The translations under genes were made by a program, and so were the position numbers. Under the pieces are notes generated by a model, which ran no database searches, was not told the origin of the DNA, and worked only from the letters and a program-made list of their open reading frames with translations. DNA of 10,267 nucleotides from Chloroflexota bacterium (lineage in GTDB: Bacteria > Chloroflexota > Dehalococcoidia > JACPPY01). Every line of letters begins with the position of its first letter. The first letter of the stretch is position 1. Of this stretch, positions 1 through 8,742 are shown one piece after another. The stretch spans positions 1 to 10,267 of the forward strand of contig JACPRR010000150.1 of the NCBI GenBank assembly GCA_016189825.1, written 5' to 3'.

Positions 1-881
1 CGGATCACCACGATCGTCGTGGCGCCGTCGGCGACGTAGAATACTGCTTTAAGTGTCCGGCTGGAGGGAACATTCAGAAACCGGGCCAGGTCATCGATGG
101 CAGTGACACCGGGAGTCGAGACTTCTTCCACCGGCAGCAAAGCTTCTTCCTGCGCGGGGGCCTTGCGCACCATGGCCTTCTCAGCGTTGGCGATGTAGCT
201 GCAGTTGTGGCACTGTATGACTTCGTCCTCGCCAGTCTCTGCCAGCAGCATGAATTCATGGGAGTCCTTGCCACCGATGGCGCCGCTGTCGGCTTCGACC
301 TGGACGGCGGGAAGCCCGCAGCGCCGGTATATGTTCTCGTAGGCGGCTATCATCCTCTGGTAGCTGCGGTCGAGCCCTGCCTCGTCGACATCGAAACTGT
401 ACAAGTCCTTCATGATGAACTCCCTGACCCTGAGCAGGCCACCGCGAGGACGCGGCTCATCTCGGAACTTGTTCTGTATTTGGTACATCAGCAGAGGCAT
501 TTCCCGATAGCTTTGCACGTGGCGGTGGAAGAGGTCGGTTATCACCTCCTCGTGTGTCGGTCCCAGGAGAAGGGAATGCTCCTTCCTGTCCTTCAGGGTG
601 AACAGGGTCTTGCCAAATGGGCCGAAACGCCCGGACGCCTGCCACAGCTCGACCGGCTGGAGGGTGGGCATGAGCACTTCCTGCCCGCCGGCGCGGTCCA
701 TCTCCTCTCGAATGATCTGCTCGATCTTGCGGAGGACGCGCAAGCCCAGTGGCAGATATGAATATACGCCCGCGGCGACCTGCGAAATCATACCGGAACG
801 AGCCAGCAACTGGTGGCTCACGGTTTCAGCGTCGGCGGGCGCCTGTCGCAATGTCTTGCCAAAAAGGTTGGAATAGCGCAC
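1..881 (-). CDS. proS: Prolyl-tRNA synthetase, N-terminal half (partial)
   Basis: ProRS charges tRNA-Pro. 293 codons are visible before the window edge, about half of the usual 570 aa for the bacterial type. The reading begins at GTG (879-881) with GGAG 7 bases upstream. The first residues, VRYSNLFGKTLRQAPADAE, fit the family start. Class II features follow: LLARSGMISQVAAGVYSYLPLG (26-47, motif 1 region), the proline-binding GPTHEE (107-112) and motif 2 FRDEPRPRGG (139-148), which continues to REFIMKDLYSF (153-163). ADSGAIGG (197-204) and SHEF (207-210) come next. From about residue 223 the YbaK-like editing (INS) insertion begins, so this is the prokaryotic type with the domain that clears Ala-tRNA-Pro. 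Motif 3 and the anticodon domain would lie beyond base 1. It is the last gene of the operon seen here. Confidence 0.95.
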   Translation of the reverse strand, partial: MRYSNLFGKTLRQAPADAETVSHQLLARSGMISQVAAGVYSYLPLGLRVLRKIEQIIREEMDRAGGQEVLMPTLQPVELWQASGRFGPFGKTLFTLKDRKEHSLLLGPTHEEVITDLFHRHVQSYREMPLLMYQIQNKFRDEPRPRGGLLRVREFIMKDLYSFDVDEAGLDRSYQRMIAAYENIYRRCGLPAVQVEADSGAIGGKDSHEFMLLAETGEDEVIQCHNCSYIANAEKAMVRKAPAQEEALLPVEEVSTPGVTAIDDLARFLNVPSSRTLKAVFYVADGATTIVVI

Positions 882-896
882 TTCGTTACTCCGGTA

Positions 897-1958
897 TCAG
901 GATATGGCGCGTACCAGCTTATCCACTTCCGCCATCAAGGTGTCGACCAGGTCTTTCTCATCTACCGTGCAGATGAGTTCTCCTTTGCGGAAGATGGCGC
1001 CCCTGCCCCTGCCGCATGCGATTCCGAGGTCTGCGTCCTTCGCTTCGCCAGGGCCGTTCACCACGCAACCCATGACAGCCACCTTGATCGGCCTGCTGAC
1101 GGCGGCCATCCGCTTCTCAACTGCCTGGGCCAGGCTGATGAGGTCGACCTCGGTCCGTCCGCAGGTAGGGCAACTAACCATAGTCGGACCCCGGACGCGC
1201 AGGTTGAGGCTCTTCAGTATCTCATACGCTGCTGCAACTTCTTCTGTAGGGTCCCCCGTCAGGGAGACGCGGATGGTGTCACCCAACCCGAGGTAGAGCA
1301 TCGCGCCGATACCTACGGCGCTCCGTATGCTGCCGCAGCCAGGAGTGCCGGACTCGGTGATGCCGAGGTGAAGGGGGTAGGGCATGATGCCGGCGATGGT
1401 CTTGTACGCTTCGACCGTCGTGGGCACATCGAATGCTTTTAGCGACACCTTGATCAGGTCGAAGTCCATGTCCTCTAGAAGCTTGATCTGCCCCATCGCG
1501 GCCTGCACCATGCGGGTGACGACCGAAAGCGACTCGTCGTCAGTTTTTGGCAGGCTTCCACCGTTGACGCCGACGCGTATAGGGACTTGCCTCTCCTTGG
1601 CCGCCCGGACGACCTTCGCTACGTGCGCGGGGTCTGATATGTTGCCCGGGTTCAGGCGCAGGCCGTCGACGCCGCCCTTAATTGCCGCCAGTGCGAGGCG
1701 GTGGTCGAAGTGTATGTCGGCGACGAGCGGTATCGAGATACCCTTCTTGATCGCGGAGAGACAACCCGCAGCTTCCGAATCCGGCACGGCGACACGGATT
1801 ATCTCGCACCCACACGCCTCCAGTCTCTTTACCTGCTCCACTGTCGCCCTGACATCAGCGGTGTGAGTCTTGGCCATCGATTGCACGACAACCGGAACCC
1901 CGCCGCCGACAGTCACATCGCCGATCCTGATTGCGCGGGAGACCCTGCGTTCAGTCAT
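897..1958 (-). CDS. ispG: 4-hydroxy-3-methylbut-2-en-1-yl diphosphate synthase (IspG/GcpE)
   Basis: IspG is the [4Fe-4S] enzyme that reductively opens methylerythritol cyclodiphosphate to HMBPP, the next-to-last MEP step. It takes electrons from ferredoxin or flavodoxin. The 353-aa product has the TIM-barrel part with VVVQSMAKTHTADV (23-36), PLVADIHFD (77-85), GLRLNPGNI (99-107) and HLGITESG (197-204). The C-terminal reductase part contains the cluster ligands SCPTCGRTE (Cys263, Cys266) and GCVVNGPGEA (Cys298, Glu305). The length is that of the short bacterial type without the plant-like insertion. Translation starts at the ATG in the ATGA overlap with rseP, with GAGG 8 bases upstream. The frame stays open upstream to 2363 but only as an out-of-frame reading of rseP. 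The next gene, proS, starts 15 bases after the stop. Confidence 0.97.
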   Translation of the reverse strand: MTERRVSRAIRIGDVTVGGGVPVVVQSMAKTHTADVRATVEQVKRLEACGCEIIRVAVPDSEAAGCLSAIKKGISIPLVADIHFDHRLALAAIKGGVDGLRLNPGNISDPAHVAKVVRAAKERQVPIRVGVNGGSLPKTDDESLSVVTRMVQAAMGQIKLLEDMDFDLIKVSLKAFDVPTTVEAYKTIAGIMPYPLHLGITESGTPGCGSIRSAVGIGAMLYLGLGDTIRVSLTGDPTEEVAAAYEILKSLNLRVRGPTMVSCPTCGRTEVDLISLAQAVEKRMAAVSRPIKVAVMGCVVNGPGEAKDADLGIACGRGRGAIFRKGELICTVDEKDLVDTLMAEVDKLVRAIS

Positions 1959-3007
1959 GGAATGAGCCTCTGTCCGGCGATTATTCTTGCTATGTCCAGA
2001 TAGGTTACCACCGCCATGATCGCGAGCAAAACGATGAAACCGATGAGATGGACGAGGCCCTCCTTGCGGGGCGATATCCGTATGCCGCGGCGCACCCATT
2101 CCAGCGCAACGAATGCCAGCCGCCCCCCGTCGAGCGCCGGCAGCGGCAGGAAGTTGAAGATGGCAAGGTTCAAGCTCAGCAGGGCCGCGAAACGAAGAAC
2201 CGGGCTGATCCCCGCCCTGGCCACTTCCCCGGTTACCTGTGCAATACCGACTGGACCGGATAGCTGGGGCGCGGTCCGCCTGATGAACCAGCCCTCGATT
2301 TCGTTCTTGAAGAGCACGAACGTTTCCCACGTGATGCGTGCGCCCTCGGGAAAAGCCTTCCACACTGGTGTCGACACCGTGCCTATCTTCGAATCTCCGG
2401 CGCCGAGGGTTATGCCTATGGGCCCCTGGCCCGGCGGTGGATTCCAGCGGGGCACAACTTCCACCGTACGAGTCCTGTTGTCGACGCCCTTGAGCGTGAG
2501 CTTGACATCCGACCCAAAACGCAAGGCGATGCGGTATGCGACCTCGCCCCGGTTTTCGACGGCATGTCCGTCCATGCTCAATATGGTGTCGCCCGCTTGC
2601 AAGCCCGCTCGCTGGGCAGGCGAACCAGCCGCGACCTCATTGATAATCACTGATTCGGTAAGCGCCTGGTGGGGTAGCATAAGGCTAGCCGCTATCAGGA
2701 TGATGGGCAGGACCACATTCATGAGCCCGCCTGCGCCGAGCACCAACGCCCGTATGCCAAGCGGCTTGGAAGCCAGGGAGCCGGGCTCGCTGGGGTCCTC
2801 TTCGCCGACCATCTTGACGAATCCGCCGAGCGGCACCAGATTCAAGGAGTAGAGAGTGCCTCCCCGGGTTATTCCCACAATGCGGGGCCCGAAACCAAGG
2901 CCAAACTCCTTGACCGTCACCTTGGACGCCTTGGCGACCGCGAAGTGCCCCGCCTCGTGCACGAGGATGAGGACGGCGAGCATAAGGAGGAAGATCAGTA
3001 TCGTCAA
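1955..3007 (-). CDS. rseP: RseP/RasP family site-2 membrane metalloprotease
   Basis: This zinc protease cuts transmembrane segments, typically anti-sigma factors and leftover signal peptides. The 350-aa product starts at TTG overlapping the dxr stop (TTGA). The first membrane helix (about 2-16) leads into HEAGH (17-21; His17 and His21 bind zinc, Glu18 is catalytic). A GFG(40)-PRIVGI strand and NLVPLGGFVKM (56-66) follow, with a second span at about 90-112. A single PDZ domain (about 118-185) comes next, then the conserved NFLPLPALDGGRL (285-297, Asp293 as third zinc ligand) and a last span at about 320-337. One PDZ domain, as in Bacillus RasP, differs from the two in E. coli RseP. The TGA overlaps the ispG ATG as ATGA. 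No anti-sigma factor is encoded nearby, so its substrate cannot be told from context. Confidence 0.95.
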   Translation of the reverse strand: MTILIFLLMLAVLILVHEAGHFAVAKASKVTVKEFGLGFGPRIVGITRGGTLYSLNLVPLGGFVKMVGEEDPSEPGSLASKPLGIRALVLGAGGLMNVVLPIILIAASLMLPHQALTESVIINEVAAGSPAQRAGLQAGDTILSMDGHAVENRGEVAYRIALRFGSDVKLTLKGVDNRTRTVEVVPRWNPPPGQGPIGITLGAGDSKIGTVSTPVWKAFPEGARITWETFVLFKNEIEGWFIRRTAPQLSGPVGIAQVTGEVARAGISPVLRFAALLSLNLAIFNFLPLPALDGGRLAFVALEWVRRGIRISPRKEGLVHLIGFIVLLAIMAVVTYLDIARIIAGQRLIP

Positions 3008-4149
3008 GCGATGGCCTCCGCGATTTCCGTTGCCCGGCGGCGGGCCATGGCGTCGGCATTTTCGATGTCCGAAAGCGTCGGGTCGGCTTTGCTTTCGTGC
3101 TGTTGCAGGACGGACTCGATGATCCTCTGGATGTCGAGGAAGCCGATGGCGTCTCGCAGGAACAGGTCCACCGCGACCTCGTCTGCGGCGCACAGAGCTG
3201 CCGGATAAGTACCGCCTTTTCTGGCCGCCTCTATTGCCAGCCGGGGACAGGGGAAGAGTTCCCAGTCCGGCTCATCGAAGGTGAGGCGTTGCGTTCTGGC
3301 GAAATCTATTCCGTTGACGAACTGGCCGGGCAGCCGCTCCGGGTAGGACAGGGCGTATTGAATTGGCAACCTCATGTCTGGGTAGCTTAGCTGCGCTTTG
3401 AGTGAGCCGTCAATGAACTCAACCATGGAATGGATGATGCTTTCCGGATGCACTACCACCTGGATGCTCTCCAGGGGAATCCCGAACAACCAGTGCGCCT
3501 CGATCACTTCAAGTCCTTTGTTCATCAAAGTCGCCGAGTCCACGGTGACTTTGGGACCCATCGTCCAGGTGGGATGCTTGAGGGCGTCCCTGGCGGTCAC
3601 AGTAGCGAGCTCAGCTTTTGAGTGATTGCGGAAGGGACCGCCCGAGGCGGTGAGGATCAGCTTCGACACTGTCGAATCCTCGCCGCGAAGGCATTGCCAG
3701 AGCGCACTGTGCTCGCTGTCTATTGGTAGTATTTTCGCCTGGTGCCTGGCTGCCTCGGCGTTGACCAGCGCGCCTGCCGCCACCAGTACTTCCTTGTTGG
3801 CGAGCGCGACCGCCTTGCCCTGCCGCAGAGAGGAAAGCGTGGGGGCAAGACCAGCTTTCCCGGAGGTCGCCACGATGACCATGTCGACTTCCGGCAGGGC
3901 AGTGATGTCCTCCATGGCCAGAAACTCCACCCGGGCCCCGAAGAGCTGTCTCCTCACGTCCGGCTGGCTTTCGAGCGCTGGGGTGAACACTGCCCCAGGC
4001 TGGAACTCTCTGACCTGACTGGCAAGGAGCTCGACGTTACTGCCTCCCGCGAGCGCTGCAACCTTGAACTTCTGGGGGAACGCGCGCACCACATCGAGCG
4101 TCTGGCGGCCAATGGACCCGGTCGACCCAAGGACAGCGAGCGTCTTCAT
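3004..4149 (-). CDS. dxr: 1-deoxy-D-xylulose 5-phosphate reductoisomerase
   Basis: Dxr converts DXP to 2-C-methyl-D-erythritol 4-phosphate with NADPH, the committed step of the MEP isoprenoid pathway. It is the target of fosmidomycin. The 381-aa product has the NADPH-binding GSTGSIG (8-14), ATSGKAGL (94-101) and LANKEVLVAAG (116-126). The metal site is PIDSEHSA (142-149, Asp144 and Glu146) plus MNKGLE (209-214, Glu214). The active-site loop is HPTWTMG (192-198), followed by HPESIIHSMVEF. All catalytic residues are present. The ATG is the obvious start. A purine tract with GGGAG is 14 bases upstream, farther than usual, so initiation may be weaker or depend on coupling. The TGA stop overlaps the rseP start in TTGA. 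Confidence 0.97.
   Translation of the reverse strand: MKTLAVLGSTGSIGRQTLDVVRAFPQKFKVAALAGGSNVELLASQVREFQPGAVFTPALESQPDVRRQLFGARVEFLAMEDITALPEVDMVIVATSGKAGLAPTLSSLRQGKAVALANKEVLVAAGALVNAEAARHQAKILPIDSEHSALWQCLRGEDSTVSKLILTASGGPFRNHSKAELATVTARDALKHPTWTMGPKVTVDSATLMNKGLEVIEAHWLFGIPLESIQVVVHPESIIHSMVEFIDGSLKAQLSYPDMRLPIQYALSYPERLPGQFVNGIDFARTQRLTFDEPDWELFPCPRLAIEAARKGGTYPAALCAADEVAVDLFLRDAIGFLDIQRIIESVLQQHESKADPTLSDIENADAMARRRATEIAEAIA
3015..3019 (-). promoter_or_regulatory. Ribosome binding site that fixes the rseP TTG start
   Basis: GGAGG lies 7 bases before the TTG at 3005-3007, inside the last codons of dxr. The next in-frame ATG, eight codons later, would remove half of the first membrane segment carrying HExxH and has no comparable site. 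The TTG is therefore preferred. Confidence 0.8.
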
Positions 4150-4200
4150 GGCAGGGGACGCAACTCCCTTCCTTTTTCGTTTTGTGCTTGCGGACGGGGT

Positions 4201-4995
4201 TCAAATGAGTAATACATAATAGTATACGACAATGCCGGATAGTAGAATGCTGTCCGCCCGATCGAGCAAGCCCCCATGGCCAGGCAAGAATCTGCCGGAG
4301 TCCTTTACGCCGGCGTTGCGCTTGAGCATGGACTCGGCCAGGTCGCCGAATTGGGCGAAAACGGCGACGAGGAACCCCAGGAGCAGCGATTGCCAGGCCG
4401 AAAGCGGCAGGTCGAGCAGGGCGGTGAGGGCCATAGAAGCGGCCATGCCGCCGGCCAGCCCCGCTACCGCGCCTTCTTTCGTCTTGTTCGGACTCACCAG
4501 TGGCGCCAGCTTGTGGCGTCCCCACCATCGCCCGATGAAAAAAGCGGAGGTGTCCACCGAGAACGTGGTAAACAGAGCGAATGCCACCCAGTCGCCCCCC
4601 TGGGTGATGCCCCTGAGGGCAACGAAGTAGCGCGCCAGCCAGCCGACATAAAGAATGCCGGCGAGCATCCACAGGAAGGTTGGCAGGGAGTCATCTTTGC
4701 CGCGCCTGGCCATGAGCCAGGCGAGCGAAGCCACCATCCCGCCGCCCAGCACTGCGACGCCGGTTTGATCGGGCGCTGGTGTAGCCAGGGGGCTGAGGAC
4801 GACGAGGACCACCCAGAGGCATCCGAACACTACTGGAGGCCTGGCATTCTGGCCGGAGAAGCGATAAAACTCAACAAAGCCGATGGCCGCCGCCACTGCC
4901 ACCAGGGCGGCCCAGCCATACACGCCGCCGAATTTCAGGACGAGCAAGATGATGGCGATGCCGGCCAATGAAGAGGCCAGTCGTTCACGGAGCAT
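4201..4995 (-). CDS. cdsA: Phosphatidate cytidylyltransferase (CDP-diacylglycerol synthase)
   Basis: CdsA is an inner-membrane enzyme that turns phosphatidic acid and CTP into CDP-diacylglycerol, the branch point for all phospholipids. The 264-aa product is mostly hydrophobic with several membrane spans (for example around 9-43, 56-72, 80-96, 107-126 and 180-215). It ends with the family signature at 222-248: S-x2-KR, KD, LPGHGG, then DRxD (Lys225, Arg226, Lys231, Asp232, His240, Asp245, Arg246, Asp248). The upstream blocks DTSAFFIGR (148-156) and SPNKTKEGAVAG (168-179) are also typical. The ATG has GGGAG 7 bases upstream, lying within the end of uppS. The last codons are AT-rich and encode a Tyr/Leu/Ile-rich end. 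A 51-base gap separates it from dxr. Confidence 0.96.
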   Translation of the reverse strand: MLRERLASSLAGIAIILLVLKFGGVYGWAALVAVAAAIGFVEFYRFSGQNARPPVVFGCLWVVLVVLSPLATPAPDQTGVAVLGGGMVASLAWLMARRGKDDSLPTFLWMLAGILYVGWLARYFVALRGITQGGDWVAFALFTTFSVDTSAFFIGRWWGRHKLAPLVSPNKTKEGAVAGLAGGMAASMALTALLDLPLSAWQSLLLGFLVAVFAQFGDLAESMLKRNAGVKDSGRFLPGHGGLLDRADSILLSGIVVYYYVLLI

Positions 4996-4997
4996 GG

Positions 4998-5822
4998 CTA
5001 ATCTCCCGCTGGTGCGCCGGAGGTATGGTTCGAGTTCAGACCGCCATAGCGCCGTTGCCTCTGGCTGTAAGCGTGGAGGGCCTTTTCGATATCTTCTCTC
5101 CCGAAATCGGGCCAGAACGTGGGCGTAGCATAGTACTCACTGTAGGCGGTCTGCCAGAGAAGGAAATTGCTCAGGCGAACCTCGCCGCCAGTGCGTATGA
5201 CGAGGTCAGGGTCTGGCAGACCCGCTGTGTACAGATGCTGGCTGAACATTGTCTCTTCGATCTCTTCAGGTCGCAGGCCCTGTTCGACTATGCGGCGGAC
5301 TGCCTCCAGTATCTCAGCTCGCCCACCGTAGTTGAAAGCGATGCTGACGGTCATGCCGGCATTGTGCTCGGTCATTGCCAGCGCATGGTTCACCCTCTTC
5401 CGCATGGCCGGGGAAAGGCCTTCGAGAGTGCCGAGGTGGCGCAGCTTCACCCCCTTGTCGGCAAGGAACTGCGCCTCCCGGTCAACGACCTCGCTGAGAA
5501 TCCGAAAGAGGCCTTCGACTTCGGTCCTCGGCCGCGTCCAGTTCTCGGTTGAAAACGCGTAGAGGGTCAGGTAAGGGATGCCATAAGAGGCGAACACCTC
5601 GATGACGCGGCGTAGATTCGCAGTTCCCGCGCGATGTCCTGCCAGCCGGGGCTTCCCTTGCACCTGTGCCCACCGGCCGTTGCCATCCATGATGATAGCG
5701 ACGTGCCCGGGCAACGAAGCGTTCCGGGGGGCCGCGTCCGCGGCGGTCCTCTCAGACTGGCGTGGCTGGCGTCCTGCCAGATCGGTATTGGCAGGCGTGG
5801 CTTTCTTGGAGATGACTGTCAT
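4998..5822 (-). CDS. uppS: Undecaprenyl diphosphate synthase (cis-prenyltransferase)
   Basis: UppS condenses isopentenyl diphosphate units onto farnesyl diphosphate in the cis configuration, making the C55 lipid carrier precursor for cell-wall polymers. Motifs are HVAIIMDGNGRWA (40-52, with catalytic Asp46), YAFSTENW (88-95), IAFNYGGR (161-168), PDLVIRTGGEVRLSNFLLWQ (205-224) and FWPDF (236-240). The 274-aa product carries about 37 extra N-terminal residues, polar and Ala-rich, before the conserved LPGHVA. The ATG at 5820-5822 has no recognisable ribosome binding site. A TTG at codon 37, with GGAA 7 bases upstream, is an alternative start giving about 238 aa. The gene follows frr after a 71-base gap and ends with TAG 2 bases before the cdsA ATG. 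Its substrates come from the MEP pathway, served by dxr and ispG further down. Confidence 0.95.
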   Translation of the reverse strand: MTVISKKATPANTDLAGRQPRQSERTAADAAPRNASLPGHVAIIMDGNGRWAQVQGKPRLAGHRAGTANLRRVIEVFASYGIPYLTLYAFSTENWTRPRTEVEGLFRILSEVVDREAQFLADKGVKLRHLGTLEGLSPAMRKRVNHALAMTEHNAGMTVSIAFNYGGRAEILEAVRRIVEQGLRPEEIEETMFSQHLYTAGLPDPDLVIRTGGEVRLSNFLLWQTAYSEYYATPTFWPDFGREDIEKALHAYSQRQRRYGGLNSNHTSGAPAGD

Positions 5823-5862
5823 TGGCTTTATCGGAGGTGACGTTGCCAGATGCTGACCAGAC

Positions 5863-5887
5863 CTTGCTCGATGATACCAGGAGCAAG
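5863..5887 (-). other. Small inverted repeat in the frr-uppS gap
   Basis: CTTGCTC (5863-5869) and GAGCAAG (5881-5887) can form a perfect 7-bp stem with an 11-base loop. There is no U-tract after it, so it is unlikely to be a terminator. On the minus strand the loop contains TGGTATCAT, which looks like an extended -10 element, but no convincing -35 lies at the right distance. The element could be an mRNA processing or attenuation structure, a weak internal promoter, or chance. Confidence 0.3.
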
Positions 5888-5893
5888 TGGAAT

Positions 5894-6450
5894 CTATGTC
5901 TCCAGCAGCTCTGCCTCTTTCTGCTCTCCCGCCTTGTTGGCCTGGGCGATGAAGCTGTCCGTCATCTTCTGGAAGGCGCCCGTCGCGCGGGCAAGTTCAT
6001 CCTGGGACAGTTCCCTGGCCTTTTCCCTGGCCCGCGAGGCCTCGATTGCGTCACGGCGGATGTTGCGCAGGCTGATTCGGGCTTCTTCCACGCGCTTGCC
6101 GACCAAACGGGCGAGTTCCTTCCTTCGTTCCTGGCTCAGCGGCGGAATAGGGAGTCTGATCAGGTTGCCGTCGTTCGACGGGGTCAAGCCCAGGTCGGAT
6201 TTCAACAACGCCTTCTCCACGGCGCTCAGGGTTGATTTGTCCCAGGGCTGAATAAGGAGAAGCTTGGGCTCCGGGGTGGTGATATTCGCCAACTGATTGA
6301 TGGGGGTAGGGACACCGAAGTAGTCGACCCTGACGTGCTGCACTAGCGCAGGCGATGCCCTGCTGCCACGGATGCCTGCGAGGTCGCGCTTCAAGGCCTC
6401 AACCGTCTTCTCCATTTTGATTTCCGTTTCGTGCAGCGTCGTTTCAGCCA

Positions 6451-6451
<1 letters not shown>
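5894..6451 (-). CDS. frr: Ribosome recycling factor
   Basis: RRF, with EF-G, splits post-termination ribosomes so that they can be reused. The 185-aa product matches the family length. The three-helix domain I is split around the beta domain II at about residues 31-105. Hallmarks are GSRASPALV (29-37), IRLPIPPLSQERRKEL (98-113) and RNIRRDAIE (129-137). Translation starts at the ATG in TAATG, with GGAGG 6 bases upstream, so it is coupled to pyrH. It ends in a short Glu/Ala-rich tail. The following 71 bases form the largest gap inside the rpsB-proS block. Confidence 0.97.
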
Positions 6452-7690
<1,239 letters not shown>

Positions 7691-7691
7691 G

Positions 7692-8603
7692 TTATCCTCC
7701 TTGGCTGGTGGGCTCGGCAGCAGAAGCGCCTTCAGGTGTCATGCCCTCGCCGGCAGCGCCCTCGGCGGGTTGGGCGCGGGGGGCCTTGGCCTCAGGCGTG
7801 ACCAGGGGCGCAGATGCCTGGACCGGGGGCTCGGTTTCCTCAGGCCCAAAGCTGTAGCTCTGGGTGAGATCTTCAGGCGTGGAAACCTCTGGTTTGGCCA
7901 TCTCCTCGGCTGCCTGACGTGCCGCCTTGCCTTCAACAACAGCATCTGCGATCTTGCTGCAGATTAGCCGGATCGCTCTGATTGCATCATCATTGGCTGG
8001 AATACGATAGTCAACATCCGTGGGATCGCAGTTCGTGTCGACGATCGCTACCACCGGTATGCCCATGCGCTTGGCTTCGGCCAGCGCAATCTTGTCTTTC
8101 GTCGGGTCAACGAGGAAGACAGCCGTGGGCAACTCAGTCATTTCCTTGAAACCGCCCATTACCCTGTTGAGGCGGCCGATTTCCTTCTCGGTCTGCATGA
8201 TTTCTTTCTTCGGCAGACGGTCAAGTTCCCCCCTGCTCTTCCTGTCCTCCAATCGCACCAGGTAGTCGATCCGCCCCTGTATCGTGCCGAAGTTAGTGAG
8301 CATTCCGCCGAGCCAGCGCACGTTGACGTATGACATGCCGCAACGCTGAGCTTCCTGCTGGACAGCTTCCATGGCCTGCTTCTTGGTGCCTACGAATAGT
8401 ATCGTGCCGTCGTTCGATACCAGCTCCCTGACATAGTCACACGCCTTCTGCAGCATGGTAACGGTCTGCTGAAGGTCAATGATGTGGATGCCGTTGCGCT
8501 GGGTGAAGATGTAGGTCTTCATCCTCGGGTGCCAGCGGCTCGTCTGGTGCCCAAAATGGGCCCCGGCCTCGAGAAGCTGCTTGATAGAACTCGATTCTGC
8601 CAA
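7692..8603 (-). CDS. rpsB: 30S ribosomal protein S2 with a long C-terminal tail
   Basis: S2 binds the 30S subunit late in assembly, on the back of the head, and is needed for S1 association where S1 exists. The 303-aa product starts at TTG with the typical S2 N-terminus ([20 protein letters not shown], residues 7-26). It continues with family hallmarks including FVGTKKQA (70-77), [12 protein letters not shown] (94-105), FLVDPTKD (163-170), [13 protein letters not shown] (182-194) and [11 protein letters not shown] (201-211). The conserved body ends near 235, matching the roughly 240 aa of E. coli S2. The last 65-70 residues form an Ala/Pro/Glu/Gly-rich, probably disordered tail with three TPE triplets (starting at 242, 269 and 289). 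The final codons (Gln-Gly-Gly-stop) also supply the tsf ribosome binding site. rpsB opens the operon, behind a leader with a hairpin. Confidence 0.97.
   Translation of the reverse strand: MAESSSIKQLLEAGAHFGHQTSRWHPRMKTYIFTQRNGIHIIDLQQTVTMLQKACDYVRELVSNDGTILFVGTKKQAMEAVQQEAQRCGMSYVNVRWLGGMLTNFGTIQGRIDYLVRLEDRKSRGELDRLPKKEIMQTEKEIGRLNRVMGGFKEMTELPTAVFLVDPTKDKIALAEAKRMGIPVVAIVDTNCDPTDVDYRIPANDDAIRAIRLICSKIADAVVEGKAARQAAEEMAKPEVSTPEDLTQSYSFGPEETEPPVQASAPLVTPEAKAPRAQPAEGAAGEGMTPEGASAAEPTSQGG
7696..7702 (-). promoter_or_regulatory. Ribosome binding site of tsf, encoded by the last codons of rpsB
   Basis: AAGGAGG is a near-perfect anti-16S match, placed 5 bases upstream of the TTG at 7688-7690. It is made by the rpsB codons for Gln-Gly-Gly, directly before the TAA stop. 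The upstream ribosome must therefore cover or clear the site when it terminates, which favours translational coupling of S2 and EF-Ts. Confidence 0.85.
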
Positions 8604-8607
8604 ATCT

Positions 8608-8613
8608 TCCTCT
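8608..8613 (-). promoter_or_regulatory. Ribosome binding site that fixes the rpsB TTG start
   Basis: AGAGGA sits 4 bases (GAGG sits 5 bases) upstream of the TTG at 8601-8603. An in-frame ATG lies upstream at 8700-8702, but it has no ribosome binding site and would add 33 residues that do not resemble S2. The TTG is therefore the better start. Confidence 0.75.
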
Positions 8614-8622
8614 TTTCTTCCA

Positions 8623-8643
8623 CGTGCCGGCCGTTCCGGCACG
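8623..8643 (-). other. Stable hairpin immediately upstream of the rpsB ribosome binding site
   Basis: The arms CGTGCCGG and CCGGCACG are perfectly complementary over 8 bp, seven of them G-C, around a 5-base loop. No U-run follows: the next transcribed bases are a purine-rich tract leading to the ribosome binding site, so this is not an intrinsic terminator. It could be a protein-binding or translation-control element in the rpsB leader. Confidence 0.5.
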
Positions 8644-8742
8644 CTAAGGTCATCTGCTTGCGTCTCCCCGGCGCCCTGCATGGAGGAGCACGCGAAACCC
8701 ATGCTGACAGATAAGGGCCCGAAAGGACACTCTAAAAAGTGG

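Larger units (their letters stand above)
8604..8736 (-). promoter_or_regulatory. rpsB leader (5' UTR), possible S2 autoregulatory RNA
   Basis: This is the untranslated stretch between the predicted transcription start and the rpsB TTG. It contains two inverted repeats. The first is GCATGG/CCATGC (8678-8683 with 8699-8704, 15-base loop). The second is a stronger perfect 8-bp CGTGCCGG/CCGGCACG stem (8623-8630 with 8636-8643, 5-base loop). The strong stem ends 10 bases upstream of the AGAGGA ribosome binding site. In several bacteria the S2 protein represses rpsB-tsf through its own leader, so the position is suggestive. I cannot match this leader to a known S2 RNA family by eye, so regulation is an inference. 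Confidence 0.4.

Noticed and set aside
881..897. Possible ispG-proS fusion, since both are in the same frame
   Set aside because: A clear TGA ends ispG, and proS has its own GGAG site and GTG start 15 bases later. There is no sign of programmed read-through.
813..1442. 209-codon plus-strand open frame across the ispG-proS junction
   Set aside because: It runs antisense through two conserved genes and lacks recognisable motifs.
1959..2363. In-frame upstream extension of ispG to a 488-aa protein
   Set aside because: The extra residues are an alternate-frame reading of the rseP C-terminus. The true ATG has its own ribosome binding site and a stop/start overlap with rseP.
2016..2852. 278-codon plus-strand open frame opposite rseP
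   Set aside because: It is antisense to RseP and Ser/Arg/Pro-rich with no family resemblance. The rseP strand explains the region.
3008..3193. In-frame upstream extension of rseP to 412 aa
   Set aside because: The extension is an Arg-rich alternate reading of the dxr end. The TTG with GGAGG 7 bases upstream gives the normal family N-terminus.
4201..4245. AT-rich end of cdsA as an internal promoter for dxr
   Set aside because: There are -10-like words (TATACT, TATTAT), but no acceptable -35 at 16-18 bases. The AT-richness is explained by Tyr/Leu/Ile codons of the CdsA C-terminus.
4276..4971. 231-codon plus-strand open frame opposite cdsA
   Set aside because: It is antisense to a fully recognisable CdsA with its signature motif. 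The predicted protein is Gly/Gln/His-rich without domains, as expected of a G+C-driven shadow.
8604..8702. ATG at 8700-8702 as the rpsB start
   Set aside because: It has no ribosome binding site, the extra 33 residues do not look like S2, and the frame would run through the leader hairpin.
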